Origin: Dichetophora obliterata
Taxonomy: Eukaryota > Arthropoda > Insecta > Diptera > Sciomyzidae
Direction: 5' to 3'
NCBI GenBank assembly: GCA_963920525.1
Contig: OY986439.1
Span: forward strand, 16,940,319-17,004,318
DNA length: 64,000 nucleotides
The notes under the pieces: generated by a model
Told to the model about the DNA's origin: nothing
What the model saw: only the letters and a program-made list of their open reading frames with translations
The model's database searches: none
Translations under genes and position numbers: made by a program
Part shown: one piece after another, positions 36,376-46,757 of the stretch
How the letters are laid out: each line of letters starts with the position of its first letter
Position numbering within the stretch: position 1 is the first letter of the stretch

Positions 36376-37420
36376 TTATTTGAGACGAGTTCTGAAAAGT
36401 TTGACATTATTCAGGAAATTTCCTTTTAAGGGTATCTGTTTTACAATCTGGATACAGATTTTTATGATCTTGCTCACAGCGCAACAAAAACTTTTTGTTC
36501 TTCTTTGTGAGAAATACTGATGAAAATACTGCTCTAGTTTAACTGCTTTTTCAGCTGTAGCATTTATTGCTTTTAAAGAAAAAGCCTTCATTTTTGAATC
36601 TACAAACGCATGGTCTTCTTTCCACATTCACATATGTTTTTGGAGTAAACTGTTATCAATTTTCAATCGCGAAGATAACTTTGAACTCTTGACGGACACG
36701 AAATCGCTCAATGATTTTCCTGCAGCAATAAATAATCTTATTATCAATACACAATCAAAATAAAAAAAATTATAAAAACCAAAACTTGGTTTTTTTTTCT
36801 CACTCACCGAACAAAAAATCAGACAATTCTTCTTTTGATGGCACGTATCTCTTCCCAATATCGTATCTGGAGCTCTCTTTTTGTAAATCTACTATAATGC
36901 TCTCCTTGGTTTGCTCACTAACTTCATCGTCAAATAGTGGTACCACTATCAATCAAACAGGTACCAAAGATGTTGGCAAAACTTGCTCAACGCTGCATTG
37001 GAGATCGATGGGTCAACAGTTTCATACTTTTTTAAAGTCTTTAAAAAACTTTGAGGTTCCTTCACTGCCAAACTGCACCCGAGCCAAGGTTTCACATATA
37101 TAGCCGCAAAAAACAGACAAATGTCTTGTAGTGCTCGTTTGTCCTTGACGGTCATTTTGAACTGCGATTGCAGCAAACATATTTTAAGAGATTCTAAATA
37201 GCGCTAGCTAAATAGATCTAGCTTGGTGCATCGCTCCAGGAGGTTTGATTTTAAATTTTCTCTCTTCATCCACTCTTAAGAATATAATAGAAAGGTCGAC
37301 CAGTTCCCGATAATCGTCACGTATAAAGGTTTTTTGCTATTCCTGATTATAAAACGTTATTAACCCTTCAATTGTAGTATTACAGAACTTTTCAAGTAGT
37401 CTCTAAACCTTCTGAACAGA
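36376..37420 (-). pseudogene. Decayed transposon gene (GAMHQAR family)
   Basis: On the minus strand the pieces read in order as DDYRELVDLSIIFLR and KIKPPGAMHQAR (about 37,310-37,225), then QFKMTVKDKRALQDICLFFA and KTLKKYETVDPSISNAALSK with HLWYL (37,176-36,949). Next are a frame with SVSEKK and an AAGKSLSDF stretch (36,858-36,628), and INATAEKAVKLEQYF (36,560-36,520). The PGAMHQAR, ALQDICLF, FC.HLWYL and (V/I)N.TAE(R/K).VKL motifs in this order are a transposon-borne protein family common in insects and cnidarians that I recognise but cannot assign to a superfamily. Stops and frameshifts are frequent. No TIRs found around it. Confidence 0.55.
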
Positions 37421-38289
37421 GGAATATCGAGGATGTTTGCGACTAGATGAATCTTTACTTCTTTAATATTTATTTTAATATTTAATATTTTATTTAATAT
37501 TTTAATATTAAAATTTTAATATTTAATATTTTTTTATAATTAGTAATTTTATTATTATTTATAATTTATAGATGCAGATTTTTTTAATTATTATTTAAAT
37601 TTGTTATATGCGACCTTCTCCGAGAAAAGGGACCAAGTGTGTCAAAAAACGGGTTTGGACTTAAGAGTGGATGAAATGAGTTAGATTTCTGAAAAAAATG
37701 TATTTACCTCGTAAAAACGTACAAAACGAACTTTGGAAAATCGATAAAAATGCGTTATGAAACTTTAAATGCGTTTTTCTTGGAGAAGATCACATATTGT
37801 ATACACCAATTGTTCAAATAGTTTTGCACTTGTACAATTAAATTTATATTTAATAATTATCTTAAAACATTTTATTTAAAATATTCATAAAATGTTATAA
37901 ATTGTGAATAAAACATTACATTAGTAAACAAAGTTTTTTTACTTCTAAAATTAAAATAAATTTTTTTGAAAACAATTGTAAATATTTTTGCAATAATAAC
38001 AATAACAACTACTCTGTATTGAGTCAATCCTCGCAGCAGACTAGACAGACTATTTCGAAAGGTGCTACCCATTCATCTACTGTAGTCTTGATGACCAATT
38101 CACTGTTAGATTTTACTTGATTTGACAATTGAAGCACAGTCACAAATAACGTTTAAGGCGTCAAAAAGTAAATTGTTTATAATACGTAAAAACCGTTTTA
38201 AATGCAGCAGTAAATTTCTAGATACTTGTTTTCAATACATTATGGAAAAACTTACGTAAATAAACTATTTTAGAAAAAAAATTATTTAA
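37421..38289. other. AT-rich non-coding DNA
   Basis: TTTAATATT-type low-complexity at 37,460-37,560. A 19-base inverted pair (CATCCACTCTTAAG near 37,266 and its complement near 37,660) suggests remains of a TIR element. Nothing else supported. Confidence 0.4.
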
Positions 38290-38965
38290 TATTTATTTTT
38301 TTGTATTTGTATTTATTACACTTAAAATATTAGTACAGCAAGATCTGTGCAGGTCTTTTATCGTACAACAATTTAAAAATTTAAAAAACTTTATAGTCAA
38401 GTAAAACATATTTACAATAACGCTTAAAGCTAATGATAAAAATTTAACAATTTGATAATTAAAATTTTAGCTTAAAATTAAAAAAATAAAATAAAATTTG
38501 AAATTTGAAAACATAATAATCAACAAAACATATTAAATAGTGCTTAAGGCTTACAACTTAAATTTAACAAAGCAAACCAGAAGGAAAGTTTTCATTATAG
38601 CTATGCAAAAGAAGGAGCAAAGGAAGTAAATAAAGCAGTATAGAAGAGAGAGGGGAAAAAATTAGGGATTAGAGAAGTAGGCAATAATTGATAGCTTAAA
38701 TTTGTTCACGCTGGCAATACTTTTGATATTTGAAGGAAGCGAGTTCCAGAGCTTCATGGCATTGATGAAAAAGAGCCGTTTGGAATGTAAACATTATTGA
38801 TAATCAACTTGTGCAGAAATATGCAGTTTCTTGCATTTAAATATCCTGTTAAAGTACATCCTAAAATTTTCCTACTTTTTTCAGATACATGGTAAAATCG
38901 TCTTAAGTCAAAAATAGATCTAGTCAAGTCATTAAACACAACAAGAATTCTGTGCTCAGAATGAG
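38290..38965 (-). mobile_element. LINE 3' end (C-terminus plus 3' UTR)
   Basis: Minus-strand frames include FNDLTRSIFDLRRFY and SRKILGCTLTGYLNARN. A frameshifted stretch, LFFINAMKLWNSLPSNIKSI then VNKFKLSIIAYF, follows. This is the typical end of a non-LTR ORF2 (F.R....WN.LP..I...S...FK..L). A 3' UTR of about 350 bp follows toward 38,290. Heavily 5'-truncated. It may come from the same family as the interrupted LINE at 42,665-50,215, whose own 3' end is missing, but the two do not overlap enough to tell. Confidence 0.6.
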
Positions 38966-39158
38966 AGTAAAATTTACTTTAAACTAACTCCAAAGATTAT
39001 ATATTATAAAGATGAGCCACCTAGAACATTGATAAGTAAAAAATATTTTTTAAATCAATACGTAAGCTTTCGTGAGAGCGATGAAAAAAGCTTTCTTGAG
39101 AGAAAACTTTCCAATCCTTGCATGCACATTCTCTCTGCAATGCTCTATCACTCTTCAC

Positions 39159-40575
39159 CAGTGTGACCAGAGTGGAATATTATATTCCACTTTGGCATAT
39201 TTTAGCTTCGGGAAGCATATATTTTTTTATAAAAATATGCAGCATAAAAAGTGGAATATTTTTCGTATGATTATATTTTTCAAAATTCACAAAAATTGCA
39301 ATTAAAAAATGTCTATTTGGTTACTAAATGGTTTTTTTTTGGCTATCGACATTTTTTGTTTATCTCTGACCCACCATGTAAAACGCAATATAAGGAATTC
39401 ATTTTGTGGTTAGCTTCTTCGTTGTCAATTTTATTGCAATTCATGTAATAACTTCACGCAGCTTAAAAAGTGAAGTAAATTTGCTTATATGTATGTTTGG
39501 TTAGATTTTTTTATGGATTATGTGACAGCAGTAAGTTATTTACTTAAGAAAACATTAGGGGTATTCACGATGTGTTGTATTTTGCCTTGTATTGTGTATT
39601 TTTTATAAATTTGATATATGTAGTAAATTTTTTAATATAACAAAAACAAAATTCAGTTTTCAAAATACAACCCTGTGGAAAATATACAAGTTGTGTATTA
39701 GATCAGCTGATTGTACAAGAATTTCTACTCAGCATGGAGCAAGCTAAAGGCTACGCTGTGAGTTTATTTAATAAAAATTAATATAATTGATTTTAAAAAT
39801 ACAGTATGTACTTTACTGAAGGTTTGATCACAATAAGTTGTAAGTATTGTAAATTTTGCAAAAATTTATCACAAATGCACCACATCGTGAATACCACTAT
39901 TATTGCTAACAATAGCTTTTTCTTTTAACTATTTTAAAATGTGGATTCAAAACAATAAAGCAGAAAAAAAGTTATTGATCAAAGTTCGGAATCTGAAGAT
40001 TTATCAAAATTTGTGCTTTTCTCGCTTAGCTTACCATTTAGCAATGCTGAGGTTGAGAACATTTTTAGTTAAATCAATCTTTCATATTTAAACGAAAATT
40101 CAAAATAGAATGCAAGAAAAACTCCTAAATAATTTGTTGAATGTAAAAACATGGCTGCATGATCAAAAAAAGTGTTGTTATGCCTATAAAATACCAGATA
40201 GCTTAATAAAAAAATTTAGAAATGCGAATTTCTATGATAATAATACAAGCAACAATTTAAGAATTGACCTCGAGATGTGCCTGAGTTTTAGTTTTGTATA
40301 TTGTATATCGTTACTTAGAATTCAAAAAACCTTAACAATGTTTATAATTTTTTATAGGAGAAGAAAATAAATTTAAGTGCGATAGTAATCAAATAAATAA
40401 ATGTTTTTAAACTTGCTTCTGTGTTTTTTATATGCATATTTAGACTTATTTAGATATATATCTTTGAAATTGAAAGTGGAATATTTTTGTGGTATATAAA
40501 AATTGAAAGTGGAACATTTAGCATATTTTTGATTAACAAAAAGCATATTTTTTCAAAAATCTTCTGGTCACACTG
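39159..40575 (+). mobile_element. hAT element with perfect 8-bp target duplication
   Basis: TIR CAGTGTGACCAGA starts at 39,159 and its reverse complement ends at 40,575. The flanking duplication is CTCTTCAC (39,151-39,158 and 40,576-40,583), identical on both sides. Subterminal repeats GTGGAATATT and AGCATAT occur near both ends. The 1,417-bp length is too short for a full hAT transposase, so the copy has lost most of its gene. Only a C-terminal remnant is readable. Confidence 0.93.
39960..40370 (+). pseudogene. hAT transposase dimerisation-domain remnant
   Basis: The plus strand reads SESEDLSKFVLFSLSLPFSN then AEVENIFS (about 39,980-40,068), the hAT C-terminal motif (LP.SNA..ER.FS). In a neighbouring frame follows RMQEKLLNNLLNVKTWLHD and CCYAYKIPDSLIKKF (40,106-40,225), which is the usual continuation. 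A frameshift at about 40,070-40,100 and the absence of the catalytic core show it is inactive. Confidence 0.75.
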
Positions 40576-41129
40576 CTCTTCACTCCACAATGCTTCACAG
40601 CATAGATCACCACTGCATGGTTTCTCATAGCTAGCAAGAGTCGTGAAATTGAATGTTGTAATTGTTTTTTCCGTTGTTGTTGTTGGAATCAAGCAGTTGT
40701 GATCTCTGCTTGACAGCATCAAATGTTTTTGTTTGATTGCATAATTTTCATGATGATTTCCTTATTTTGTGCGAAGCAAATTTTTCTTATTCACTGCTTG
40801 CTATTAATATTGACTATTTTTGATTGACTTAGCCAGAGCTTTTTGATTGAATCTGCATTTATATTCAGAATCTTAGGGAAAACTGAGTAACGATATACAA
40901 ATCCATTCAATGAATTCAAAATTGTTTATAAATTAAATTTTTAAATCACATTGAATTTTAAAAAAATTGATTAGAATTAATTTTAATTATTTTTTTTCGT
41001 TATTCAGAATAATTAATTATTTTTTATTCATATGAATGCTATTTACAAAGAATGCAATTTAAAAGGATTTTAAAATTTTTCAATAATTAATTTTTCATTT
41101 CCTTTATTATTTTTTGACTCATTGCCTAT

Positions 41130-42667
41130 TCATGTGTTATTCATTATAAATTTTATAGTAATTATTCATTTTTTATTTATTATTAATTTGGTTCATTACT
41201 CAAAAGTGAATAACATAATTTTTTTCATTTTATTCATTATTCAAAAGTGAATGAAAAATGAATACGAAATCTATAATGAATACAAAATTTAATAATGAAT
41301 AAAAAATTAATAAAAACATTAATAGCGAACATTTTATTCATAAAAAAGAAGTGAATAACAAAATTTTTTATTCAGTGTAAATATTATTTAAAAGTGAATA
41401 ACAAATTAATAACAGTGGTAAGCAATTTGAAAAAAGTTTGCACGACGAAAACGACATTGCTAGTTCAATTGAGTATTTTTTCTAGATAATAAACATCATT
41501 AAGACTTTTCCAGGTTGGTTTGAATTTTTCAGAAGAATTTTTCACCTTTTTTGAGTTTTAAAAGATATTTCCCCAGTTATAATCCTATAACTCCAAAAGT
41601 ATTAATTTATTTTAAAAGTTTTATAAATATTTACAAATGAGACATTTATACCTTTTATTTAAGCTATTATTTATACGATTTTTGTACACATTTTCTGAAT
41701 ACTACATTTATGAAAGAATTTCAAATATAAAAATTTTAATACCAAAAATATTCATATATCTTTAGAGTTTCAGAAATTTTTGGTACAACGACCTTTTTAT
41801 AAAACATCGTTCCCAAAGAATGGTAAAAAACGACATGAAAATCATAACTTTGACTTTCGATGCAAATATATCCGCTATTTTTAAATATATTTAATTCAAA
41901 TTTTTTTTTATCAAAGTTTTAATAAAAACACTTTACAAAAATAGTTTCAACTGTAGCGTTAGGTCAGTGAATATATTCTTTAATTTTTTTTTTTTCAAAA
42001 ACGGTCCAAAATATTGAATTTTTACTCAAAAAATGATTAAAAAATATTTTTGTTGTATAAATATGAACAATTGAAAATTGCATTTCTGAGTTCTTTTCAT
42101 ATAGTAAAGCATGTATTTGCAATAATATAATAAAAATATATAAAAGCAGTTAAAAAAATTTTTTTCCGCAAAAAACCAACTTAAAAAATATTGCTTACAA
42201 CCTTATTCGCGGCTAAGATTCAACTGATGGAATCGCCCTTACAATAATATAACACTTATCATGTGGAAAAACGGCAAAAAAAAAATCAAGTCAACACACA
42301 AAATATACCTAGATTATGTCATCTTTATGATATAATATTCTTGAAATTATATAACAAAAAGATAAGAGTTGATTATATAAGAAAAAGAAAATAACTTTAA
42401 TTTAAATAATGTACGTAGGGTAGTTTTGTATAAAAAATGCCTACATTTTTTAAGTGAAACGCAATGGAACTCTGCTACATTTTGTTGGTAGCTATATCGT
42501 TTATGCAGATGTTTCATGCAACAAATCATTACATATCATTTCTATTGCTTTTCAATATTATGCTCACATTTGCTCATATTGTCGCTTACTTATTCTCTTG
42601 CTCTCAAAAGCTTTAAATCGTTCGCTCGCTGACTCTCATAAAGCTTTTATGTGGATTTATGATAATT
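41130..42667. repeat. Arm 2 of the distant inverted repeat (contiguous copy)
   Basis: The reverse complement matches 15,831-16,760 joined directly to 18,187-18,785. It contains TTATTCA/TGAATAA-rich sequence (41,150-41,400), the AACGACATTGCTAGTTCAATTG stretch and, at the 42,660 edge, ATAAATCCACATAAAAGC. The edge truncates the minus-strand LINE at 42,665. No coding capacity recognised. Confidence 0.7.
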
Positions 42668-43192
42668 GAAGTCAAATTTATCCTTGGATAAAGGAAGAAT
42701 GTACGATTTGTTGGCATTCAGGCAGAGATCGTTTTCAGAAGCCCACCTCGAAATAGCATTCAAGTCATCATTTAGCCGAAAGCATAGATCCTCAAGTAGT
42801 CCAATCGGGTTTGAAGAATATAATTGAATGTCATCGGCATATGCATGCATTGTCATATCATTACATGTAGTAAAAATGTCGTTAATAAATAAAGTAAATG
42901 GCAGTGGTCCAAGAATGGGTCCTTGAGGAACACCTGCTTTTATTTCTGCGTAGTCAGACAGTGCATTGCCAATTTTTACTCTTTGCTTCCTGTCATTGAG
43001 CTAGTTAGCAATTAAAGCAGCAGCGTCATTACTGAACCCAAACTCAATTTTCAGTTTTCGAACTAAAATATTATGATTTACTCTGTCAAATGCTTTAGAA
43101 AAGTCAAGAAGACAAAGGAGTGTGATATAACCAGCGTCATAATTTATGAGTCTATCATCTTGAATCTTTAGCATAGCTGTTGCGCAACTATG
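42665..43192 (-). pseudogene. LINE reverse transcriptase, 3' block
   Basis: One minus frame with a single TAG at 43,001-43,003. Motifs are LCLLDFSKAFDRVNHNILV (palm aspartate), KAGVPQGPILGPLPFTLF and MHAYADDIQLYSS (YADD near 42,841), then DLNAISRWASENDLCLNANK. It is in the same frame as the 46,758-47,092 block once the transposon and one target-duplication copy (3,570 bp, a multiple of three) are removed. The protein ends abruptly where the inverted repeat begins. Confidence 0.8.
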
Positions 43193-43229
43193 CACAATGG
43201 GTAAAATGATCGTATTTTCTGGCCAAAAC
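43193..43229 (+). repeat. Terminal inverted repeat of the RAG1-like element, 3' end
   Basis: Heptamer-like CACAATG, 23 bases, then CCAAAACTA. Compare the V(D)J signal heptamer CACAGTG, 23-base spacer and nonamer ACAAAAACC. Partner TIR at 46,721-46,757. Confidence 0.85.
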
Positions 43230-43249
43230 TATAAAGCATCACTGTATAG

Positions 43250-43740
43250 GAATGAAAATCGGTATACGGAAGTTTTCGAGGTTGCTGATTTCGAATCTAA
43301 TGTCAAATTTTTAAAATTAAAAATGGCGGATCCAATATGGCGGCAAAAATTTTAAAAGTTCTTCTGATTTGCCCAAAAATTGGTATACTGGTGGGTTCAA
43401 GTCTGCTGATTTCGAATCTGAAGTTAAATTTTTTAAATTCAAAATGGCGGACCCAATATGGCGGCAACATTTTTAAAAGGTCTTCTGATTTGCCTGAAAA
43501 TCGGTATACTGGAGTTTTCAAGGCTGCTTAATTTGAATCTGACGTTAAATTTTTTAAATTCAAAATGCCGAATACAATATGGTAGCAAATATTTTAAAAT
43601 ATCGTCGGATAAACATGTACTTGATGTACTTGAAAATCAGCATTTAAAGACTTTTACAGACACAAATTAAAAATTTTATGCTTATATTTTAAAATTAAAA
43701 ATGGCGGATAAGATTTGCATGAAAATCGGTATTCCGCAAA
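43250..43740 (-). repeat. ~120-bp tandem repeats inside the RAG1-like element
   Basis: GAAAATCGGTATAC-type unit starts lie near 43,255, 43,375 and 43,497, with degenerate ones near 43,629 and 43,720. Each full unit has GCTGATTTCGAATCTGA.GT, an AAATTCAAAATGGCGGA block and CAATATGGCGGCAA. They lie between the stop codon and one TIR only. Overlapping small frames on both strands are by-products. Confidence 0.75.
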
Positions 43741-44035
43741 CTTCACAATGCCACCTTTTTGTAGCAAAAACCTAAAATAAACATTAAAAGTAAATTTTTA
43801 TTGCAATTTGGCGCATTATATAGCAAAAATCAAAATATTATGAGATTTTACCACGCCCCATTTCTATAAGTATAAACTTATACAAGAATTTATTGATTTT
43901 AAAAATGAATGTTTATTAATACTAACTCTTTTTTAAAAAGATGTTAAAGATAAGTCAAATTAAATCAATCAATTCAATTACAAAAACAAACAAAAAATCA
44001 ATATTACAAAAAATTATAAATAGTATTGAAAATAT

Positions 44036-46257
44036 TCATTCGTTACTGTCTAGATGCAAGCTGTCAAGCATGATAGAATATATGGGACTTAAGTAGTTAC
44101 TATTTTCATCTCCACTATCACTGGCATCCAAATCGGAGTCTTCATCTGTGCTAGTATCCGTATTTGAATTTTCAGTGGCTGATACAGATATGCCTTCCTC
44201 AGCTCCACAGTGTAATAAGCACACCACTTCAGCTGGAAGCCCTAAACGCGGTCTTTGCTGTATGCGTTTGTTAAGGCCAATGGTAGATATTAAGGGATCT
44301 GAGGTATCTAAAGCTCCAGTAAAAACATCTGTTAAATTGTCTATACGACTTGTTTTTCTAGCGTGATTAAGCCTATCCGCTTTATACAATTTATGCCTCG
44401 ATTCTGCAGCATTTTCTCCAAAAACTCCCACTGGAAGCACAGTATTTTCCATTATTTGCTTCGAATGAATCAACACTTTGTGGACAGTGGCAGTATGACT
44501 GGTAGCCACGGATATTTTTTTAAAATTATATCAGCAGTATAGTAGCAATATTGTTAAAATTTTTCTAAATTTAGAGGAAGTTGACAAGATAAACACATCA
44601 GGATGACTTTAAAATGAAATATTAAGTCAACGTCAACACCACAAATTTCGGAAAAAACAATGTGCTGCTCAAAAGCACGACGAGCTGTATTTCCGTCATT
44701 GCTGCCTCCATAACCTCCTGTTTTAGGCTTATCGACACGCAATCCAAGACGTTCCCAAAACATATTTTGCAATTTTTGCTTCCTTTCCAGCAAGAGTTTT
44801 TTATCACTGTCGCTTCTTATCTGCCATTTTTGTACATCTTGTTTATATCCTGCGTGTAAAATAAATTCAAAAAATCTAATCCAACAATGTAGTGGACTGA
44901 TTCCATATTTTAAGCTTTCTTCCTTTGCATAAAATGTCTCAGACTTAAAATCAGCAATGCTCATGAAATCTCGTGGCGTAGCTCCGCAAATGGGACATTT
45001 TTGGGTAGACTTTGTATCCGTAAGGACGTTTAAGACCTTTCCATCAATTAATGTTAAAAATAGCTTACATTTAACCTCAATAGCTTTATCCTCAATTACT
45101 TTTACAACAAATGATTCCAGTACTTCAATATTTTTTTTAATTAAACATTCTTCTTTCAAAATAGTTTCTTTTGTTTCTTTAACATATTCAAGTTTCAAAG
45201 GTCTGCAAAATCTTACTGACTGTGGTGTACGGTTGTTCCAAATAATTTTTCCCGATGAACATATTAAGCACAAAGGAATAACAGTTGTTGCAAAAAGGGA
45301 TGAGTCTGAATCGTTTGAGTTGCCTGGTTCTGAATAATTTTGTTTATAATTCGCGTGGCCAGTAGAGCTATCAAAACCATAGCTCAGGATTAACTCTGCG
45401 CCCATTTTATCTTCTTTATTTTGCTTCAATAGATGTTCTACAACCTCTTTCTGCAATTCAATAATACGTTCAACAGTATGTTTCAGCAAATTTTTCAGAG
45501 GTACTTTTGCACACTTATCAGAAACAATCATCCCTTCTGGTCTACATTTTTGTTTTGAAATCGAAACTTCTCTATAAGAAGGATATATATCGCAGTTTCT
45601 CAACTTATTTTCCATTTTTGTATTTAAGTACTGCTGTTTTGAAAATCCATTTTCTAGTAAATATGCTAAAGCTTCATTAATAGAAAACGGTATCGGCTTT
45701 TTTTCCTTACTAAATAGAGTTTTTTTTATGGCAGAGGCTCGGTTGGGGCTCTTGATGCAATGTTTAAGGACGGTTGCTAAGTCAGTATTACCGCGCTTGC
45801 GTGCCGAAGTGCTGGCTGCCAAAACCATTAAATCGCTTTCGTTTTCAGTGGTCTTACACATTTCGAAAGCTGCTCTTCTTTTAGCACGATCTGATTTTTC
45901 ATTGAACGGTACACGAGGACGACCACTTTTTGATTGTAATGCCGCTTTTTTGCCTTCAAGTGTTGTTTCTCCTTTTAACCAACCATCAAATTTTGCCTTG
46001 AATGTTCTCTCATTTCTACAACACTTTGTCCACTTTCTGCTTATATTTAATGCTATATTTTTACACGTTTTAACTAAAATCCGTTCTTGACTATCCGTTA
46101 TATTGATTAATTCTACATTTGCTTTTAAATAATTCAACAAAGAGGTTTCCTTTGCTTTGGTTGTGCGCTCTGCATGCCATATTTTAAATAAAGTTGCATT
46201 TTTCAGCTGGTACTTACCTAAAAAAAAACTTTGTTCAAGAGCCGCAGAGAAACGCAT
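44036..46257 (-). pseudogene. RAG1-core-like transposase (one stop, one frameshift)
   Basis: The product would cut and join the element's own ends. The main frame (46,257-44,554, 567 codons) and a second frame (44,509-44,036) are separated by a TAA at 44,554-44,556, about 15 readable codons with KKYPWLPV, and one frameshift. Visible motifs are GRPRVPFNEKSDRAKRR (residue 113 on), ILSYGFDSSTGHANYKQ (D296, aligning with the first RAG1 catalytic D), LTLIDGKVLN, the CPICGATP zinc-type pair (421-424), GISPLHCWIRFFE (451-463) and GGSNDGNTARR (517-526). In the second frame, TVHKVLIHSKQIMEN and PVGVFGENAAESRHKLYK then NHARK parallel the RAG1 segment around its catalytic glutamate (ASEGNESGNKLFRR...NAR). 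W459 stands where RAG1 has its second aspartate. An acidic Ser/Asp/Glu tail ends the protein. The start is the first ATG. A T-rich acceptor-like tract just inside it (TTTTTTTTTAG before GTAAG) means an upstream exon cannot be excluded. Confidence 0.82.
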
Positions 46258-46720
46258 ATGAAATAAACGGATTTTTGTTAAGAATCGATGTCTTTTACAA
46301 CATTTGTTTATCTTATGTAATAGAAATTAGTAGAAATTTTTTTATATGCCTTCAGAAACAGAATTCTAGTATTTTTACTTCTAAATTTAACTGAATTAAT
46401 GGAATGAAATTTTCTCGAACTATGTTGTAATTGACAAATATTTTTGAATGCACTTTTTTAACTCACTATAAGTACATTTTGCCATATCGATATTTTTTTC
46501 ACTTGTAAATATTTATATGAAATATTTGATTTTAATTGTAATGAGCACGTGCTGCTTAGCAATGACAAATTCAACATTACACAGAACTAGCAAGATCAAA
46601 AGCAAACAGGCCAGCAATTAACCGTTATAAAACAAAAACAATTATTAACATATGATATTTGGTGTATGTATATTGTAAATAAAAGGAAAGTGTTGCATTT
46701 TAGTAAACATTCAAATTAAG

Positions 46721-46757
46721 GTTTTGGCCAGAAAATGCGGTCATTTTACCCTTAGTG
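46721..46757 (-). repeat. Terminal inverted repeat of the RAG1-like element, 5' end
   Basis: On the minus strand: CACTAAG, 23 bases, then CCAAAACCT. Four mismatches in 37 against the other end. The 5-bp duplication CTATG follows at 46,758-46,762. Confidence 0.85.

Larger units (their letters stand above)
43193..46757 (-). mobile_element. RAG1-like (Transib-type) DNA transposon, 3,565 bp
   Basis: The inverted termini start CACAATGGGTAAAATG (at 43,193) and CACTAAGGGTAAAATG (minus strand from 46,757). They match at 33 of 37 positions. The flanks are a 5-bp duplication CTATG (CATAG on the minus strand) at 43,188-43,192 and 46,758-46,762. CAC-starting ends, 5-bp duplications and a RAG1-core-like transposase are the combination known for Transib elements. 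Removing the element restores the LINE codons G-H-S-C-A-T without a gap. The interior holds the minus-strand transposase gene (44,036-46,257), about 500 bp of 5' sequence and about 800 bp of 3' sequence with ~120-bp tandem repeats. No RAG2-like gene is present. Confidence 0.88.

Noticed and set aside
44662..46090. Plus-strand frames over the RAG1-like gene (65-126 codons)
   Set aside because: Shadows of the minus-strand transposase.
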